DNA of 64,000 nt from CAZQYC01 sp964597495 (GCA_964597495.1 CAZQYC010000004.1:28304-92303), one strand, 5' to 3'. Shown: positions 36,622-45,971, counted from the stretch's first letter. Numbers and translations are program-made. The notes: generated by a model from the letters alone, not told the origin.

Positions 36622-37608
36622 ATGACCGTCGACGCCCATTCCCAACTCGTCACCTTGCAATCGCATGCGCTGCAACAATCGGCGCGGCTGGCCGACAGCG
36701 GTACGTTGGCTTGGATTTTGTCGGCACTATCCATCTCGACGAAGATCATCGCGAATAAAGTCCGACGTGCGCAACTGGACGATGTGCTTGGCGCCGCCGG
36801 CGCGGAAAACGTCCAAGGCGAACAACAGCAGAAGCTCGATGTGATCGCCAACGAAGTGCTGCTCCGAACGCTTGGCGCGCGCGAGGGCGTCGCGATCGTC
36901 GCTTCCGAAGAAAACGAAGAACCGGTGATCATTCGGAACGATGCGCAAGGCGAACGAAAATACTGCGTGCTGTTCGATCCGCTCGACGGCTCATCCAACC
37001 TCGACGTATGCGGCGGGGTCGGCACCATCTTCAGCATCCTGAGGCAAGACCGCCGCACTGCGCGTCCCGAAGACTCTCTCTTGCAACCCGGCACCAGCCA
37101 AATCGCCGCAGGTTACGTTCTCTACGGACCCTCGACCGTGATGGCCCTGACGCTCGGCAACGGCGTAGATTTGTTCCTGCTCGATCCCGCCATCGGTGCC
37201 TTCGTTCGCGTCGCGGAGCAGGTTCGCATCCCCAAAGCCAACAAGAGCTACTCGCTCAACGAAGGTAATCGTCCTACGTTTCCGGTCGGTTATCAAAAGT
37301 ACTTGGACTGGGCGCAAACCAACAACTACTCGAGTCGCTATGCCGGTGCGATGGTTGCGGACGTTCACCGCATCCTTCTAAAGGGCGGCGTCTTCATGTA
37401 TCCGCCGACCAAGAAAGCGCCGAACGGCAAATTGCGCCTCATGTACGAAGCCAATCCGATGGCAATGCTGATCGAACAAGCCGGCGGCAAAGCGCTCGCG
37501 GCACCGACTCAACGCATCATGGAAGTGGCTCCAACCGACATTCACCAACGCACCGCGGTCATCCTCGGAAGTGCGGATGAAGTCGATCACGTAGTGAAGC
37601 ACTTATAG
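36622..37608 (+). CDS. fbp: Fructose-1,6-bisphosphatase, class I
   Basis: A 328-residue gluconeogenic enzyme hydrolysing fructose-1,6-bisphosphate in the cytoplasm. Hallmarks: ASEENEEPV and LFDPLDGSSNLDVCGGVGTIFS (metal-binding and catalytic), YVLYGPSTVMALTLGNGV, and RLMYEANPMAMLIEQAGGKA (sugar-phosphate site). GAGGACCCTCC precedes the ATG. It is preceded by a heptad element and followed by the secreted propeller gene after 280 bases, so it is probably expressed alone. Confidence 0.97.
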   Translation: MTVDAHSQLVTLQSHALQQSARLADSGTLAWILSALSISTKIIANKVRRAQLDDVLGAAGAENVQGEQQQKLDVIANEVLLRTLGAREGVAIVASEENEEPVIIRNDAQGERKYCVLFDPLDGSSNLDVCGGVGTIFSILRQDRRTARPEDSLLQPGTSQIAAGYVLYGPSTVMALTLGNGVDLFLLDPAIGAFVRVAEQVRIPKANKSYSLNEGNRPTFPVGYQKYLDWAQTNNYSSRYAGAMVADVHRILLKGGVFMYPPTKKAPNGKLRLMYEANPMAMLIEQAGGKALAAPTQRIMEVAPTDIHQRTAVILGSADEVDHVVKHL

Positions 37609-37888
37609 ACGGAAATTCACCGAGGCGAGCGGCAAGCGCATGAAGATCAGCGCTAGCCCTAAAACCCGTTGCGCCATTTACTGCCAGACAGCAACACGAT
37701 ATTGGATCGTCGCCAGTAACAAAGCGCCACGAGCATCCGCCGTCGCTCGATCGCAGCATGCGATCGAAGTGTATGCGATCCGTACACCCTGCTCCTGTAT
37801 CTTCCCGCGCTCAAGCTGGCCACGGGGATGCGGCCCATTGGTTGTCGTCGTGCCGGCGCTCAACTACAGAACTATCGGAGGTTGCAAC

Positions 37889-39928
37889 ATGCACATGGTT
37901 TCTTTCAAGTCGGCATGGCGACGCAGCGTGAGCTTCGTCATGAATACAACGCCGAGATCACCATCCACTCCTCGTTCATGGTCCGGTTCGATCGCTGCCG
38001 TCGCGGGAATTGTCGCCTTCGGTTTAGGCGTTCAAGCGACGGCGCAAACCGTAGTTACGCTTACGCCATCGGCGGACACCTACACCGAACAAGGTCAGCC
38101 CACGGTGAATTTCGGCACGGCGACCACGGTGTTGATTCGCCGCGATCCGGCCGGAACGCTGACGCGCGGCGGGTATTTTCAATTCGATTTGTCCGGCTTG
38201 CCTGCAGGTACGATTAGTTCGGCCACTCTGCGATTGTTCGGTTCGCAGGACCAAGGCGGCGCAGGCATTACGCTGAAGTCGCATGGCGGCACGGCGGAAG
38301 TGCCCTGGAGCGAAACCGCGCTGACGTACAACAATTCGCTGACGCTGACGGGCGTTGATTTCAACAGTGCGTCGTTGGCGACGGTCAACGTGTCGCCGCC
38401 GCCGGCAGCGTGGTACAGCTGGGATGTTACGTCATACATAGCCGGACGCCGCAGCCTGGGTCATGCGACGATCGGCGTGGGCTACACGACGACCGATACG
38501 TATCGATCGACGTTCAACTCGCGGCAAGCGGCGACCAACCGGCCGCAGCTGGTGGTCACGATTACCGCTTCTCTGCCGCCGCAGAGTTGGCCGATGTTCG
38601 GCCATGATTATTCGAACACCCGCACTTCCATCGACACCGGCATCAACGCGGCGAATGTGGGCTCTTTGGCAGTTCGCTGGCGCAGCGCCGGCGGCGGCAT
38701 CACCGCCACGCCCACGATCGCGGACGGCATTGCCTACGTCTCGACCTTCCACGGCTTCGTGAAAGCAGTCCGTATCTCGGATGGCTCGACTCTATGGCAA
38801 GTACAGCCGTCGACTTCAGTCACCATGTTGTCGCCGTCCCCATTCGTTGATACGTCGACGAATAGAATCTACGTTGCCGGCAACGGCGGCATGGTGTTCG
38901 CGCTCAATCGTTCGACGGGCGCGACGATATGGTCGCGGCAGATCGAATCCACGCCGAATTCGCGTGTCTCCTCGTCACCCATCGTCGTTGGAAATATTCT
39001 GATCATCGGCTCCGGTTCGTACCAAGTCTTCGTGCCGGCGACGCCAATGTTCCGCGGAAAAGTGGTGTTCTTGAATGCGTCCACCGGCGCACCGTTGAAC
39101 TACATTACCAACATGTGCCCGTCTACCGTTTGCGGCGGGGGCATCTCGGTATGGTCGACGGCGGCAGTGGATACGGCGACGCGCACGGGCTATATCGGCA
39201 CGGGTCAAGCGTATGCCGCACCGGCAGGTCCTTACTCCGATTCGCTGGTCGCATTTAACATCGATACCGGTGCGATCCGGTGGAACTACCAATTCACGGC
39301 GAATGACGTGTACACCATCAGTACCGGCTTCATCGACTTTGACGTAGGAGCATCGCCGAATCTGTTCACGGCAACCATCGGCGGCGTATCACGCCAAATG
39401 GTGGGCGTGGGCGACAAGGGTGGCCGTTACGCTGCCTTCGATCGCAGTACCGGTCAGCGCATGTGGATTACCACCATCGGCACCGGAACGTCGATCGGCG
39501 GCATGATGCACTCCGCGGCTTATAACAATGGCCGCATCTATGTAGTGAACAATCAGGGTCTCCGAGGCACGGGACGCAATGATCCCGTCCCGGTTCCTGG
39601 CGTCGCTCGGGCCTTGGATGCAGCCACCGGCGCTGTCGTATGGAGCACGAACCTAACTCAAGGCGGTTTCGGCGGCGTCAGCATCGCCAATGGCTTCATG
39701 TACTTCACGACGTGGGACGGGCGCTTGCATGTGCTGAACGCAAACACCGGCGCCATCGTAAAGATCGTGCAAGTCTCGCCGCAGCTTGGCAGCTACGTCG
39801 CGGCCGTGGACGGCTTCCCCAATGGATCGGCCAGCGGTCCCGTCGTGTACAGCGGCCGAGTCTACGTGGGCTATGGCTGGACGTGGATCCAGAATATCGA
39901 TGGCGGTTTGACGGCTATCGGACCTTAA
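37889..39928 (+). CDS. Secreted PQQ-type beta-propeller protein with DNRLRE-like domain
   Basis: A 679-residue exported protein. A long N-terminus with a hydrophobic stretch (SIAAVAGIVAFGLGVQATAQ) acts as signal peptide. Then comes a jelly-roll of the DNRLRE/CBM96 kind (TPSADTYTEQGQPTVNFGTATTVLIRRD...YFQFDLSGLP) at about 55-210, and a C-terminal propeller with repeated PQQ-like blades (ALNRSTGATIWSR, AFNIDTGAIRWNY, ALDAATGAVVWST, VLNANTGAIVKI). The ATG at 37889 has GGAGG seven bases upstream; the frame opens 83 codons earlier without family character. PQQ-binding residues were not confirmed. It may be a surface scaffold rather than a dehydrogenase. Confidence 0.85.
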   Translation: MHMVSFKSAWRRSVSFVMNTTPRSPSTPRSWSGSIAAVAGIVAFGLGVQATAQTVVTLTPSADTYTEQGQPTVNFGTATTVLIRRDPAGTLTRGGYFQFDLSGLPAGTISSATLRLFGSQDQGGAGITLKSHGGTAEVPWSETALTYNNSLTLTGVDFNSASLATVNVSPPPAAWYSWDVTSYIAGRRSLGHATIGVGYTTTDTYRSTFNSRQAATNRPQLVVTITASLPPQSWPMFGHDYSNTRTSIDTGINAANVGSLAVRWRSAGGGITATPTIADGIAYVSTFHGFVKAVRISDGSTLWQVQPSTSVTMLSPSPFVDTSTNRIYVAGNGGMVFALNRSTGATIWSRQIESTPNSRVSSSPIVVGNILIIGSGSYQVFVPATPMFRGKVVFLNASTGAPLNYITNMCPSTVCGGGISVWSTAAVDTATRTGYIGTGQAYAAPAGPYSDSLVAFNIDTGAIRWNYQFTANDVYTISTGFIDFDVGASPNLFTATIGGVSRQMVGVGDKGGRYAAFDRSTGQRMWITTIGTGTSIGGMMHSAAYNNGRIYVVNNQGLRGTGRNDPVPVPGVARALDAATGAVVWSTNLTQGGFGGVSIANGFMYFTTWDGRLHVLNANTGAIVKIVQVSPQLGSYVAAVDGFPNGSASGPVVYSGRVYVGYGWTWIQNIDGGLTAIGP

Positions 39929-39977
39929 GGCGGTGAATATTATTCTTCAGCACTTGTTCTGCTGAGCGTTTGCACCT

Positions 39978-40008
39978 GGCTCGCAGTCAGACTATCTGGC
40001 TGCGAGCC
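39978..40008 (+). terminator. Hairpin after the propeller gene, possible terminator
   Basis: GGCTCGCAG (39978-39986) pairs with CTGCGAGCC (40000-40008) over a 13-base loop. A smaller hairpin, TCAGCA/TGCTGA, precedes it at 39947-39965. No T-run follows, so termination would be weak or factor-assisted. Confidence 0.45.
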
Positions 40009-40039
40009 CTGTGCTTAATCACAGTGTGACTCGCCCTCA

Positions 40040-40055
40040 CTGACCGTTCGGTCAG
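40040..40055. promoter_or_regulatory. TetR-like palindrome
   Basis: CTGACCG-TT-CGGTCAG is a perfect 7+7 inverted repeat. The form TGACCGNNCGGTCA is common among TetR-family operators. It lies about 150 bases upstream of the small exported protein gene. No TetR gene is in the window, so this rests on pattern only. Confidence 0.4.
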
Positions 40056-40208
40056 CTCCCGTCGATCCAATACGTTCGATTGCAGCGATCCTACTCAAGA
40101 AAATCGCGCCTCGGGTTATTCTGGAGTTAATGTGCGCATTCGCTTCATTGGAAATGAATGCGACCTGCTCTGAATTCCAAACCGCGCCCCTGACGTTGGA
40201 GGTTTCAC

Positions 40209-40619
40209 ATGAGTGTTCGCACCGGTCTCTACACGCTGATCGCGCTAAATCTGGCATTGCTTGCTTTTGGTCTTGTTCAACAGTTGACACCTGCGTTCGC
40301 TCAGGACGAACTTCCCATCCTGCGAGGCCGCGGGCTGGAGATTGTCGATGGCCAGGGCCGCGTTCGCGCCAGCATCAGTATCCTGGCACCGAGCAATTCG
40401 AAGACCGGTGAGGAGCAATCGGAAACCGTGCTGCTTCGACTTATCACGGAGCGAGGCCGCCCGACCGTCAAGATCGGGGCGTCCGAGCCGACTTCCGGAT
40501 TGAGTTTCGCCGGCCCGACCGGCACGAAAGACAGCTACCTCATCCTTCAGACCCAGGACACGACCAGTTCGCTCAAACTGAGAAATGAAGACGGGCGCGA
40601 ACAAGTCCTGACTCCGTAG
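40209..40619 (+). CDS. Small exported or membrane-anchored protein, function unknown
   Basis: A 136-residue protein. An N-terminal hydrophobic segment (GLYTLIALNLALLAFGLVQQL) ends near AFAQ, a plausible signal cleavage site. The rest is a beta-rich domain with GRGLEIVDGQGRVRASISIL, TVKIGASEPTSGLSFAGP and SSLKLRNEDGREQ. I have seen this pattern in uncharacterised bacterial proteins, but no function is known to me. GGAGG before the ATG supports the start. It stands alone. Confidence 0.75.
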   Translation: MSVRTGLYTLIALNLALLAFGLVQQLTPAFAQDELPILRGRGLEIVDGQGRVRASISILAPSNSKTGEEQSETVLLRLITERGRPTVKIGASEPTSGLSFAGPTGTKDSYLILQTQDTTSSLKLRNEDGREQVLTP

Positions 40620-40716
40620 TGTGTCGCCAAGAAACGCCCGTGCGGCTTATCGCCTGCATTTACGATTCGCATGCAACGGCGTCATTAGGGTATCCAATTG
40701 ATGGCTAGGTACTACC

Positions 40717-41226
40717 ATGCTCATCCGACAAGGTGAACGCCGAGATGCCGAGAACCTCTCTGCATTGGCCATTCAAGTCTTCCTTCACACCTATGCCACC
40801 GAGGGTATCTCGTCGTCGATCTCTCGCTACGTTTTGTCGGAGTTCTCTGCCGATAAGTTTGCGACCCTTTTGTCCGAGAAATCGTCGGCCGTTCTGGTGG
40901 CGGAGATTGGCGAGAACCTCGTTGGCTATGCGAAAGTCGACGTCGGTACGCAGTGTCCGGCGATCACGAACGCCAAGGTAGAGCTCGCAACCCTGTACGT
41001 TCAGGAATCCTTCCTAGGTAAAGGAGTCGGCCGCGAACTCTTGAACGAAGCAGAGCGATGGGCCAGGCAACGCACGAATGCCTCAATCTGGTTGACCGTA
41101 AATTCAAAGAATGCCCGTGCCATCGCTTTCTATGCAAAGCACGGCTACACCCAACTTGGGATCACTCACTTCGTACTCGGCAATGAGAAGCACGAGAATC
41201 TTGTATTAGCCGGTCGAGACACTTAA
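40717..41226 (+). CDS. GNAT-family N-acetyltransferase
   Basis: A 169-residue acetyl-CoA-dependent transferase. The fold is clear: LIRQGERRDAENLSALAIQVF (strand 1/helix 1), ELATLYVQESFLGKGVGRELLNEAERWA with the acetyl-CoA motif (LGKGVG), and WLTVNSKNARAIAFYAKHGYTQLG (motif B). This resembles YjaB/RimI-like small-molecule acetyltransferases. Acceptor unknown. It is followed 46 bases later by the L,D-transpeptidase gene. Confidence 0.9.
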   Translation: MLIRQGERRDAENLSALAIQVFLHTYATEGISSSISRYVLSEFSADKFATLLSEKSSAVLVAEIGENLVGYAKVDVGTQCPAITNAKVELATLYVQESFLGKGVGRELLNEAERWARQRTNASIWLTVNSKNARAIAFYAKHGYTQLGITHFVLGNEKHENLVLAGRDT

Positions 41227-41272
41227 CGCTTCCATCGGAGACCGCTTGCATACAAAGCAAGCCACGCTTCTC

Positions 41273-41779
41273 ATGTCGACTACTATGTGTGAAATCGCAA
41301 GAATGACCGTCGCTGTTGCAGCCCTCCTCATAGGAGTGACCGCAACTGGAACGGAGAAGGCCGACTTGGTCGTGGTCAAGAAATCCGAAGCCCGTCTCTA
41401 CTTGCAACATAACGGCAAGAGTTTTGCCTCGTTCAAGGCGGCATTCGGCGCCAGGCCAAAGGGCCACAAACTCCAACAAGGCGACGAACGAACACCAGAG
41501 GGACATTACGTTCTTGATTCTAAGAACTCTAAAAGTGCCTATTACAAATCCATTCACATCTCCTATCCAAACACCCAAGACATTGCATCGGCCAAAGCGC
41601 TTGGCATCAAGCCCGGTGGAGACATCATGGTTCACGGTCAGAAAAACAAGTTTGGCTGGCTTGCTTTCGTAGTGCAGTGGTTCAATTGGACTGATGGGTG
41701 CATTGCCGTCGACAACGACGATATGGATAGAATCTGGAATGCCGTCGATGTCGGCACACCGATCGAAATCTATCCGTAG
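41273..41779 (+). CDS. L,D-transpeptidase-like protein (YkuD fold)
   Basis: A 168-residue exported protein. A hydrophobic N-terminus (MTVAVAALLIGVTATGTEKA) is followed by a compact YkuD domain: LVVVKKSEARLYLQHNGK, GDERTPEGHYVLD, IMVHGQKN with the catalytic histidine, and TDGCIAVDNDDMDRIW with the catalytic cysteine. The usual SHGC is DGCIAV here, common in the ErfK/YafK-like branch. It should cross-link peptidoglycan stems or attach lipoproteins in the periplasm. The start is uncertain: ATG at 41273 is chosen, with ATGs at 41285 and 41303 as alternatives. Confidence 0.88.
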   Translation: MSTTMCEIARMTVAVAALLIGVTATGTEKADLVVVKKSEARLYLQHNGKSFASFKAAFGARPKGHKLQQGDERTPEGHYVLDSKNSKSAYYKSIHISYPNTQDIASAKALGIKPGGDIMVHGQKNKFGWLAFVVQWFNWTDGCIAVDNDDMDRIWNAVDVGTPIEIYP

Positions 41780-41907
41780 CATTCGCATTGCAACCCTCTC
41801 GCCACTGAAAATACCGACAAAGTCGGCAATTCATCTCACTGCGCCAGTGCGCCGCGTGAAATTGCTGTGATAAGTTTGCTTATCGGATAGTCATAAATGG
41901 AGATTGA

Positions 41908-42735
41908 ATGAACGCGAACGACCTTCTTATTCTCGCCGATGCAAATTACGCGCAATCCATCGTCGTCAGTACGCTTTGGAGCCCCGAAGGAGAAGTCGTT
42001 GTGCGTAACGACTTGCAACTCGTCGCATCGGCGACACGCTTCCCGGCAGGCTCGTTTAATTGCATCATGCCTATTGGCGAGCCTGCCGACGCACGGCGCG
42101 CCGAGAGCTGGCTGCACGATGCGGCGACTTTCTTCGGCGCTAGGAATCGCGGTTTCAGCGTTCTGCTTCGCGGCGAAAAAGACCATGTACTCGATCGGGC
42201 ATGCATGAGCTTCGGCATGGAAAAATTAGGGACGCCGCCGGGAATGGTGCTCGAAAACCGGGTCGCTCCGGCAACGATTCCCGGCAACGTGGAAATCGTA
42301 CGCGTGTCATCGAGCCGGCAATTGGCCGACTTCGTCGATGTCGCCGCCGTGGGATTTACGCAAATTAAGCTGCCGGAAGACATATCGCGCGGCCTGTTTA
42401 TCCATCACGACCGCATCCTGTCCCCGTATGTCCATTTCTACGTTGCGTATTTGGACGGCAGACCGGCGGCAACGACCATGGCCGTGGACAGCCATGGAAT
42501 CTCCGGCATCTATTGGGTGGCGACGCATCCCGATATGCAACGTCGTGGGTTGGCGGACGCCATTATGCGTTTCGCGAGCAACGCGGCATTCGACCGAGGG
42601 GCTCCTTGCGTCATCTTGCAGGCAAGTCCGTTCGGAGAGCCGGTATATCGCCGCATGGGCTATCGAGAGTTCACACGCTACCCCTCTTATTTTATTCGTC
42701 GATCAACGCTGGAAAGTCGATCGCAAGGAAAGTAA
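41908..42735 (+). CDS. GNAT-family N-acetyltransferase, two-part
   Basis: A 275-residue protein. The first 130 residues resemble a degenerate N-terminal GNAT half (CIMPIGEPADARRAESWLHDA); the second half is a complete domain with VDSHGISGIYWVATHPDMQRRGLADAIMRFASNAAFDRG (acetyl-CoA motif QRRGLA) and FGEPVYRRMGYREF. GGAG precedes the ATG. A strong terminator follows 38 bases after the stop. Substrate unknown. Confidence 0.87.
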   Translation: MNANDLLILADANYAQSIVVSTLWSPEGEVVVRNDLQLVASATRFPAGSFNCIMPIGEPADARRAESWLHDAATFFGARNRGFSVLLRGEKDHVLDRACMSFGMEKLGTPPGMVLENRVAPATIPGNVEIVRVSSSRQLADFVDVAAVGFTQIKLPEDISRGLFIHHDRILSPYVHFYVAYLDGRPAATTMAVDSHGISGIYWVATHPDMQRRGLADAIMRFASNAAFDRGAPCVILQASPFGEPVYRRMGYREFTRYPSYFIRRSTLESRSQGK

Positions 42736-42773
42736 CAACTGATCCTGGCATTCCGAATGCAGATGCAAAAAAT

Positions 42774-42807
42774 AAAGCCCCGCGACACTCGCGAGTCGCG
42801 GGGCTTT
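42774..42807. terminator. Bidirectional intrinsic terminator
   Basis: A 13-bp perfect stem (AAAGCCCCGCGAC with GTCGCGGGGCTTT) over an 8-base loop lies between convergent genes. The plus strand ends CTTTCTCATT and the minus strand CTTTATTTTTTG, so it serves the acetyltransferase and more strongly the cheX-like gene. Confidence 0.93.
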
Positions 42808-42827
42808 CTCATTGCAAAAAAGAAATC

Positions 42828-43274
42828 TTATTCGAGGCAGACGACCAATTGCGCCGAGTGGCTGCGCCAATTGATGGGGATCACGAACGAACGGAGATTC
42901 TCCGGTGGCTGCACTTTCTCCGGTTCGCCGGCAACGATTTGCGGCACCGAGATCATGAAGTCCTTGCCGAAGTCTTTACGCGCATTGCCAGAGATCGTGT
43001 TGGCCACTTCGCCGACGAGATCGCACATGTTTTCCTGGGTCAGTTCCGTTTCGCCCATGCGCATCAGCATGACGGTGAGCATCGGACGCGACGCCGTGAA
43101 ATAAACGATACCGCGGCGCTTGCCGGCGATACTGATGACCCCGGTGAACTCCTGCACCGACGGCTTGCCATCCTGCACGATATACGGCGATCCCACCGAT
43201 GCCGGTTGGTTGGCAGCGGCCTCGAAGTAGTGCGTCGTGCCTTCGACGAACGTTTCGAGTTCGACTTTAGTCAT
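42828..43274 (-). CDS. cheX: CheX-like chemotaxis phosphatase
   Basis: A 148-residue protein of the CheC/CheX/FliY phosphatase fold. The single catalytic helix motif is present as DLVGEVANTISGNARKDFG, with Glu and Asn spaced as in CheX, and the family strands FTGVISIAGKRRGIVYF and MLTVMLMRMGE precede it. It should dephosphorylate a CheY-type receiver, here surely the one encoded immediately upstream, since start and stop overlap by four bases (ATGA). Third gene of the CheA-like/receiver/CheX unit. Confidence 0.9.
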   Translation of the reverse strand: MTKVELETFVEGTTHYFEAAANQPASVGSPYIVQDGKPSVQEFTGVISIAGKRRGIVYFTASRPMLTVMLMRMGETELTQENMCDLVGEVANTISGNARKDFGKDFMISVPQIVAGEPEKVQPPENLRSFVIPINWRSHSAQLVVCLE

Positions 43275-43681
43275 GGGGCCCCCCGGAGCAATTCGTCGAT
43301 GGCGTCTGTCAGTTGACGGTCAGTAAACGGCTTGCAAAGGAATCCGTTCGCGCCGCGCTTAAGCGCTTCGATCGCCGTTGCTTTGTCGGACAACGCCGAG
43401 ATGATCAGGATCAGCACGTCGGGTTTGATCGCGACGAGCTTTTCCACGCACTCGATGCCGTCCATTTCCGGCATCGTAATGTCCATGGTCACCACATCGC
43501 AAGGATCTTTTTTGAACGCTTCGACGGCAAGGCGGCCGTTGGACGCCGTGGCCACCACTTGCAGGCGGTCGATCTTCAGTTCGCGCTCGATCTTGCGGCG
43601 AATGATGTTGGAATCGTCGCAAATCAGGAGCTTGAGTTTGCCGGCCGCGAGCGTCTGAGCTTGGGCAGTTGCACTTGCCAT
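43271..43681 (-). CDS. Single-domain response regulator (CheY-like)
   Basis: A 136-residue receiver without output domain. After a 15-residue Ala/Gln-rich leader come the acid pair Asp22/Asp23 (LLICDDSN), phospho-acceptor Asp67 (VVTMDITMPEMDG), switch Ser95 (IISALSD) and Lys117 (FLCKPF). All catalytic residues are intact. It is translated between the CheA-like kinase and CheX, coupled to the latter. It probably relays signal to a motor, pilus or diffusible target not encoded here. Confidence 0.94.
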   Translation of the reverse strand: MASATAQAQTLAAGKLKLLICDDSNIIRRKIERELKIDRLQVVATASNGRLAVEAFKKDPCDVVTMDITMPEMDGIECVEKLVAIKPDVLILIISALSDKATAIEALKRGANGFLCKPFTDRQLTDAIDELLRGAP

Positions 43682-43727
43682 TGTTATCCCTCGTCTGTGT
43701 ACTTAAGTTTTGAGTTGAGTACTTAGG

Positions 43728-45971
43728 TTATGCCGCAGCCGCCCGCGCAACCGCAGGCAACCAAATCTTAAACTTCGCGAAACGACCACCGGCGGAGGCC
43801 AGTCCGATTCGCCCGCCCATCTCGGCGACCAGCACGCGCACGAGATCCATGCCCGCGCCTCTGCCCGCATCCGTCGTAACCTCCTCGGAGGTCGAGAATC
43901 CGGGGCGGAAGATGAGAGCCATCGCCTGGCGCGCATCCAACAAGGAAGCTTGCGCCGGAGTAATCAAGCCGCGTTCGATGGCGACTTCCTTAATGCGATC
44001 TAGCTGCAAGCCGCGTCCGTCGTCGCGGACCACGAGTTCGTAACCTTCGCTGCCGCGATCGACGAAGTCGATGTTCAACACGCCGGCTTCGGGTTTCTGC
44101 ATCATCAACCGGTCCTGCGGCATTTCGATGCCGTGCACGACCGAGTTACGCACGAGTTGAATCGTGATGTCTTTGACGGCGCGACGATAATTTTCCGGCA
44201 CGCGATCCAAACCATGGAACTTCATGGTGACGCGCTTGGATTGCGTCTCGGCAACGCGCTTCGCGAGTTTGTCGAGCGTCGATTCAAGCGCCGATGCGGC
44301 GGCTCCGTCCTGATGCTTCGACAAGAGACCCGTGCTTTCCAGCGAATTGTCCGCCCCTTGGCCGGTCAGCCACTCGCCGACCTTCTTGTCGGTATCGGCG
44401 TTGGTCGGCGCGGAAACGCGGCGGCTGGCGATCGCGTGGTGCAAGTCGACCAAGCGGCCCAACATTTCGCGAACTTGGGCCAAGTGATTGAACAAGTCGT
44501 CGAGCTTGACGACCAGCGGCAGGAAGTCCGAACCCGACAGATTCGGGCGCGCCTTGAGTTCGTTGAGCGCTTCTTCGAAGGCGTGGGCGCGTTGTTCGAC
44601 CGTCTTGAGGCCAAGGGCCGCCGCTTCGCCTTTGACGGCGTGGACCTGGCGATAGATGCTGTCGATCTTGGTGCGGAACGCGGCTTCTTCGCGCGCCGGT
44701 TCCTTCAGAATCGAGTTGACCATCTTCAATGAAACTTCGGCGTCCGTGAGGAAGCCCGTCAAGCTCTCCGGATCGACGTGGAGAATGCGCAGCAACATAT
44801 CGAGTTGTTGTTGCGCCTTTTCGTTCGACTCTTGCAACTCGCGGGACAGCAACACGCGCTTGGTGCAATCGTTCACCGTCACCAGCAAGTGGGACATCGT
44901 GCCGCTATCGGCTTTCACGCGGTTGAAATCGAATTCCAAAAAGTGCGTCTCGAAGCCACCGGCCGGATTGTCGAAGTGCACTTCCACTTCGCCGAGCGGG
45001 TTGATGGATTTAATCAGCTTTTCGTTTACGCGGTCGCCCCAAAGCAGCTGCACATAGTCTTGCGCCGTCTTCAGCGTTTTCTCCGGCACAATGCCCTTCA
45101 GCAAGTCGTCGAAGGTGATGTTGTCGAAACTTTCGCGACGGAAGATGCCGGCAAGGGCCATCGACTTTTCGGTTCCGAGCTTCATGTTGCGGTCGAGCAG
45201 GAACAAACCTTCGTTCACCGTGCGCAAGATGTCTGCGGTTTCTTTGCGGGCGCGATTCGAAGACGCTTCTTCTCTTTGCAAATTGCGCACGAAGATGAAT
45301 TGGATGGAGAACAACACCAGCAAAGCGGCGACAATGCCGACGCCGAGCACGATGCGCTGCGTGGTCGCAAGCGCCGCGCTGCTCGATTCGATATCGGACA
45401 CGATCACGCCCAGCTTGCGCGACAGTTCGTCGTGCACCTTGGCACTTTTGACTTTAAGTTCGGCGAGCTGGTTCTTCAGCGTCTCGCCGCGTGAATTCAA
45501 GGTGACTTGGTTGGTGCTTTCATCGCGCGTATACGGCGATCCCGAGAAGCGCACCACCGGATCCAACTTCGTTTTGTAATCGGCCCAAAGCTTGCCGGCC
45601 GAATCTAACGCCGCCTTGGCTTCGTCGCTGCCGACGGCCAAGCGCACGCTTTTACCATCGGCCGTCTTCATGCTTTCGCCGGCCGCCAGCGCGGTCATGG
45701 TTTCGTCCAGCCAACGGCGCGAATTGCTCAGCTCATCGAGCACCGGTTTGATGTCTTCGCCATTCTCCAAACGCGCGACCAGCGCGTTCGTCGCCGCATC
45801 GATATAGGCCGGTTGCGCCGCTTGCGCCGCAACCTGCTTGATCGCAGGGGCATTGTTCGCGAAGCGATTCGCGCTGGAGAAGTTAAACGCCAATACGGTC
45901 GCCACTAAGAGGACGAAGGCCGCTAGCGCTCTAACAATTCCGTTGAATTTGCCGAAATCAAAAATACCCAT
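43728..45971 (-). CDS. Membrane-anchored CheA-like histidine kinase (Hpt-HATPase)
   Basis: A 747-residue kinase. Two helices (about 13-31 and 206-228) flank a helical periplasmic sensor of about 175 residues, then a PAS-like region (235-375), a coiled stretch, an Hpt-type domain with phospho-accepting His444 (RQVHAVKGEAAALG), and a CheA-style HATPase with LVRNSVVHGIE, RDDGRGLQLDRI and DAGRGAGMDLVR. There is no CheW-binding P5 domain and no receptor-docking region, so the kinase itself is the sensor. GGGGA lies before the ATG. It is first in the operon with the receiver and CheX genes. Confidence 0.9.
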   Translation of the reverse strand: MGIFDFGKFNGIVRALAAFVLLVATVLAFNFSSANRFANNAPAIKQVAAQAAQPAYIDAATNALVARLENGEDIKPVLDELSNSRRWLDETMTALAAGESMKTADGKSVRLAVGSDEAKAALDSAGKLWADYKTKLDPVVRFSGSPYTRDESTNQVTLNSRGETLKNQLAELKVKSAKVHDELSRKLGVIVSDIESSSAALATTQRIVLGVGIVAALLVLFSIQFIFVRNLQREEASSNRARKETADILRTVNEGLFLLDRNMKLGTEKSMALAGIFRRESFDNITFDDLLKGIVPEKTLKTAQDYVQLLWGDRVNEKLIKSINPLGEVEVHFDNPAGGFETHFLEFDFNRVKADSGTMSHLLVTVNDCTKRVLLSRELQESNEKAQQQLDMLLRILHVDPESLTGFLTDAEVSLKMVNSILKEPAREEAAFRTKIDSIYRQVHAVKGEAAALGLKTVEQRAHAFEEALNELKARPNLSGSDFLPLVVKLDDLFNHLAQVREMLGRLVDLHHAIASRRVSAPTNADTDKKVGEWLTGQGADNSLESTGLLSKHQDGAAASALESTLDKLAKRVAETQSKRVTMKFHGLDRVPENYRRAVKDITIQLVRNSVVHGIEMPQDRLMMQKPEAGVLNIDFVDRGSEGYELVVRDDGRGLQLDRIKEVAIERGLITPAQASLLDARQAMALIFRPGFSTSEEVTTDAGRGAGMDLVRVLVAEMGGRIGLASAGGRFAKFKIWLPAVARAAAA

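Noticed and set aside
42907..43400. Plus-strand frames opposite cheX and the receiver gene
   Set aside because: They mirror the minus-strand codons; the minus-strand products have full catalytic motifs and a terminator in the right place.
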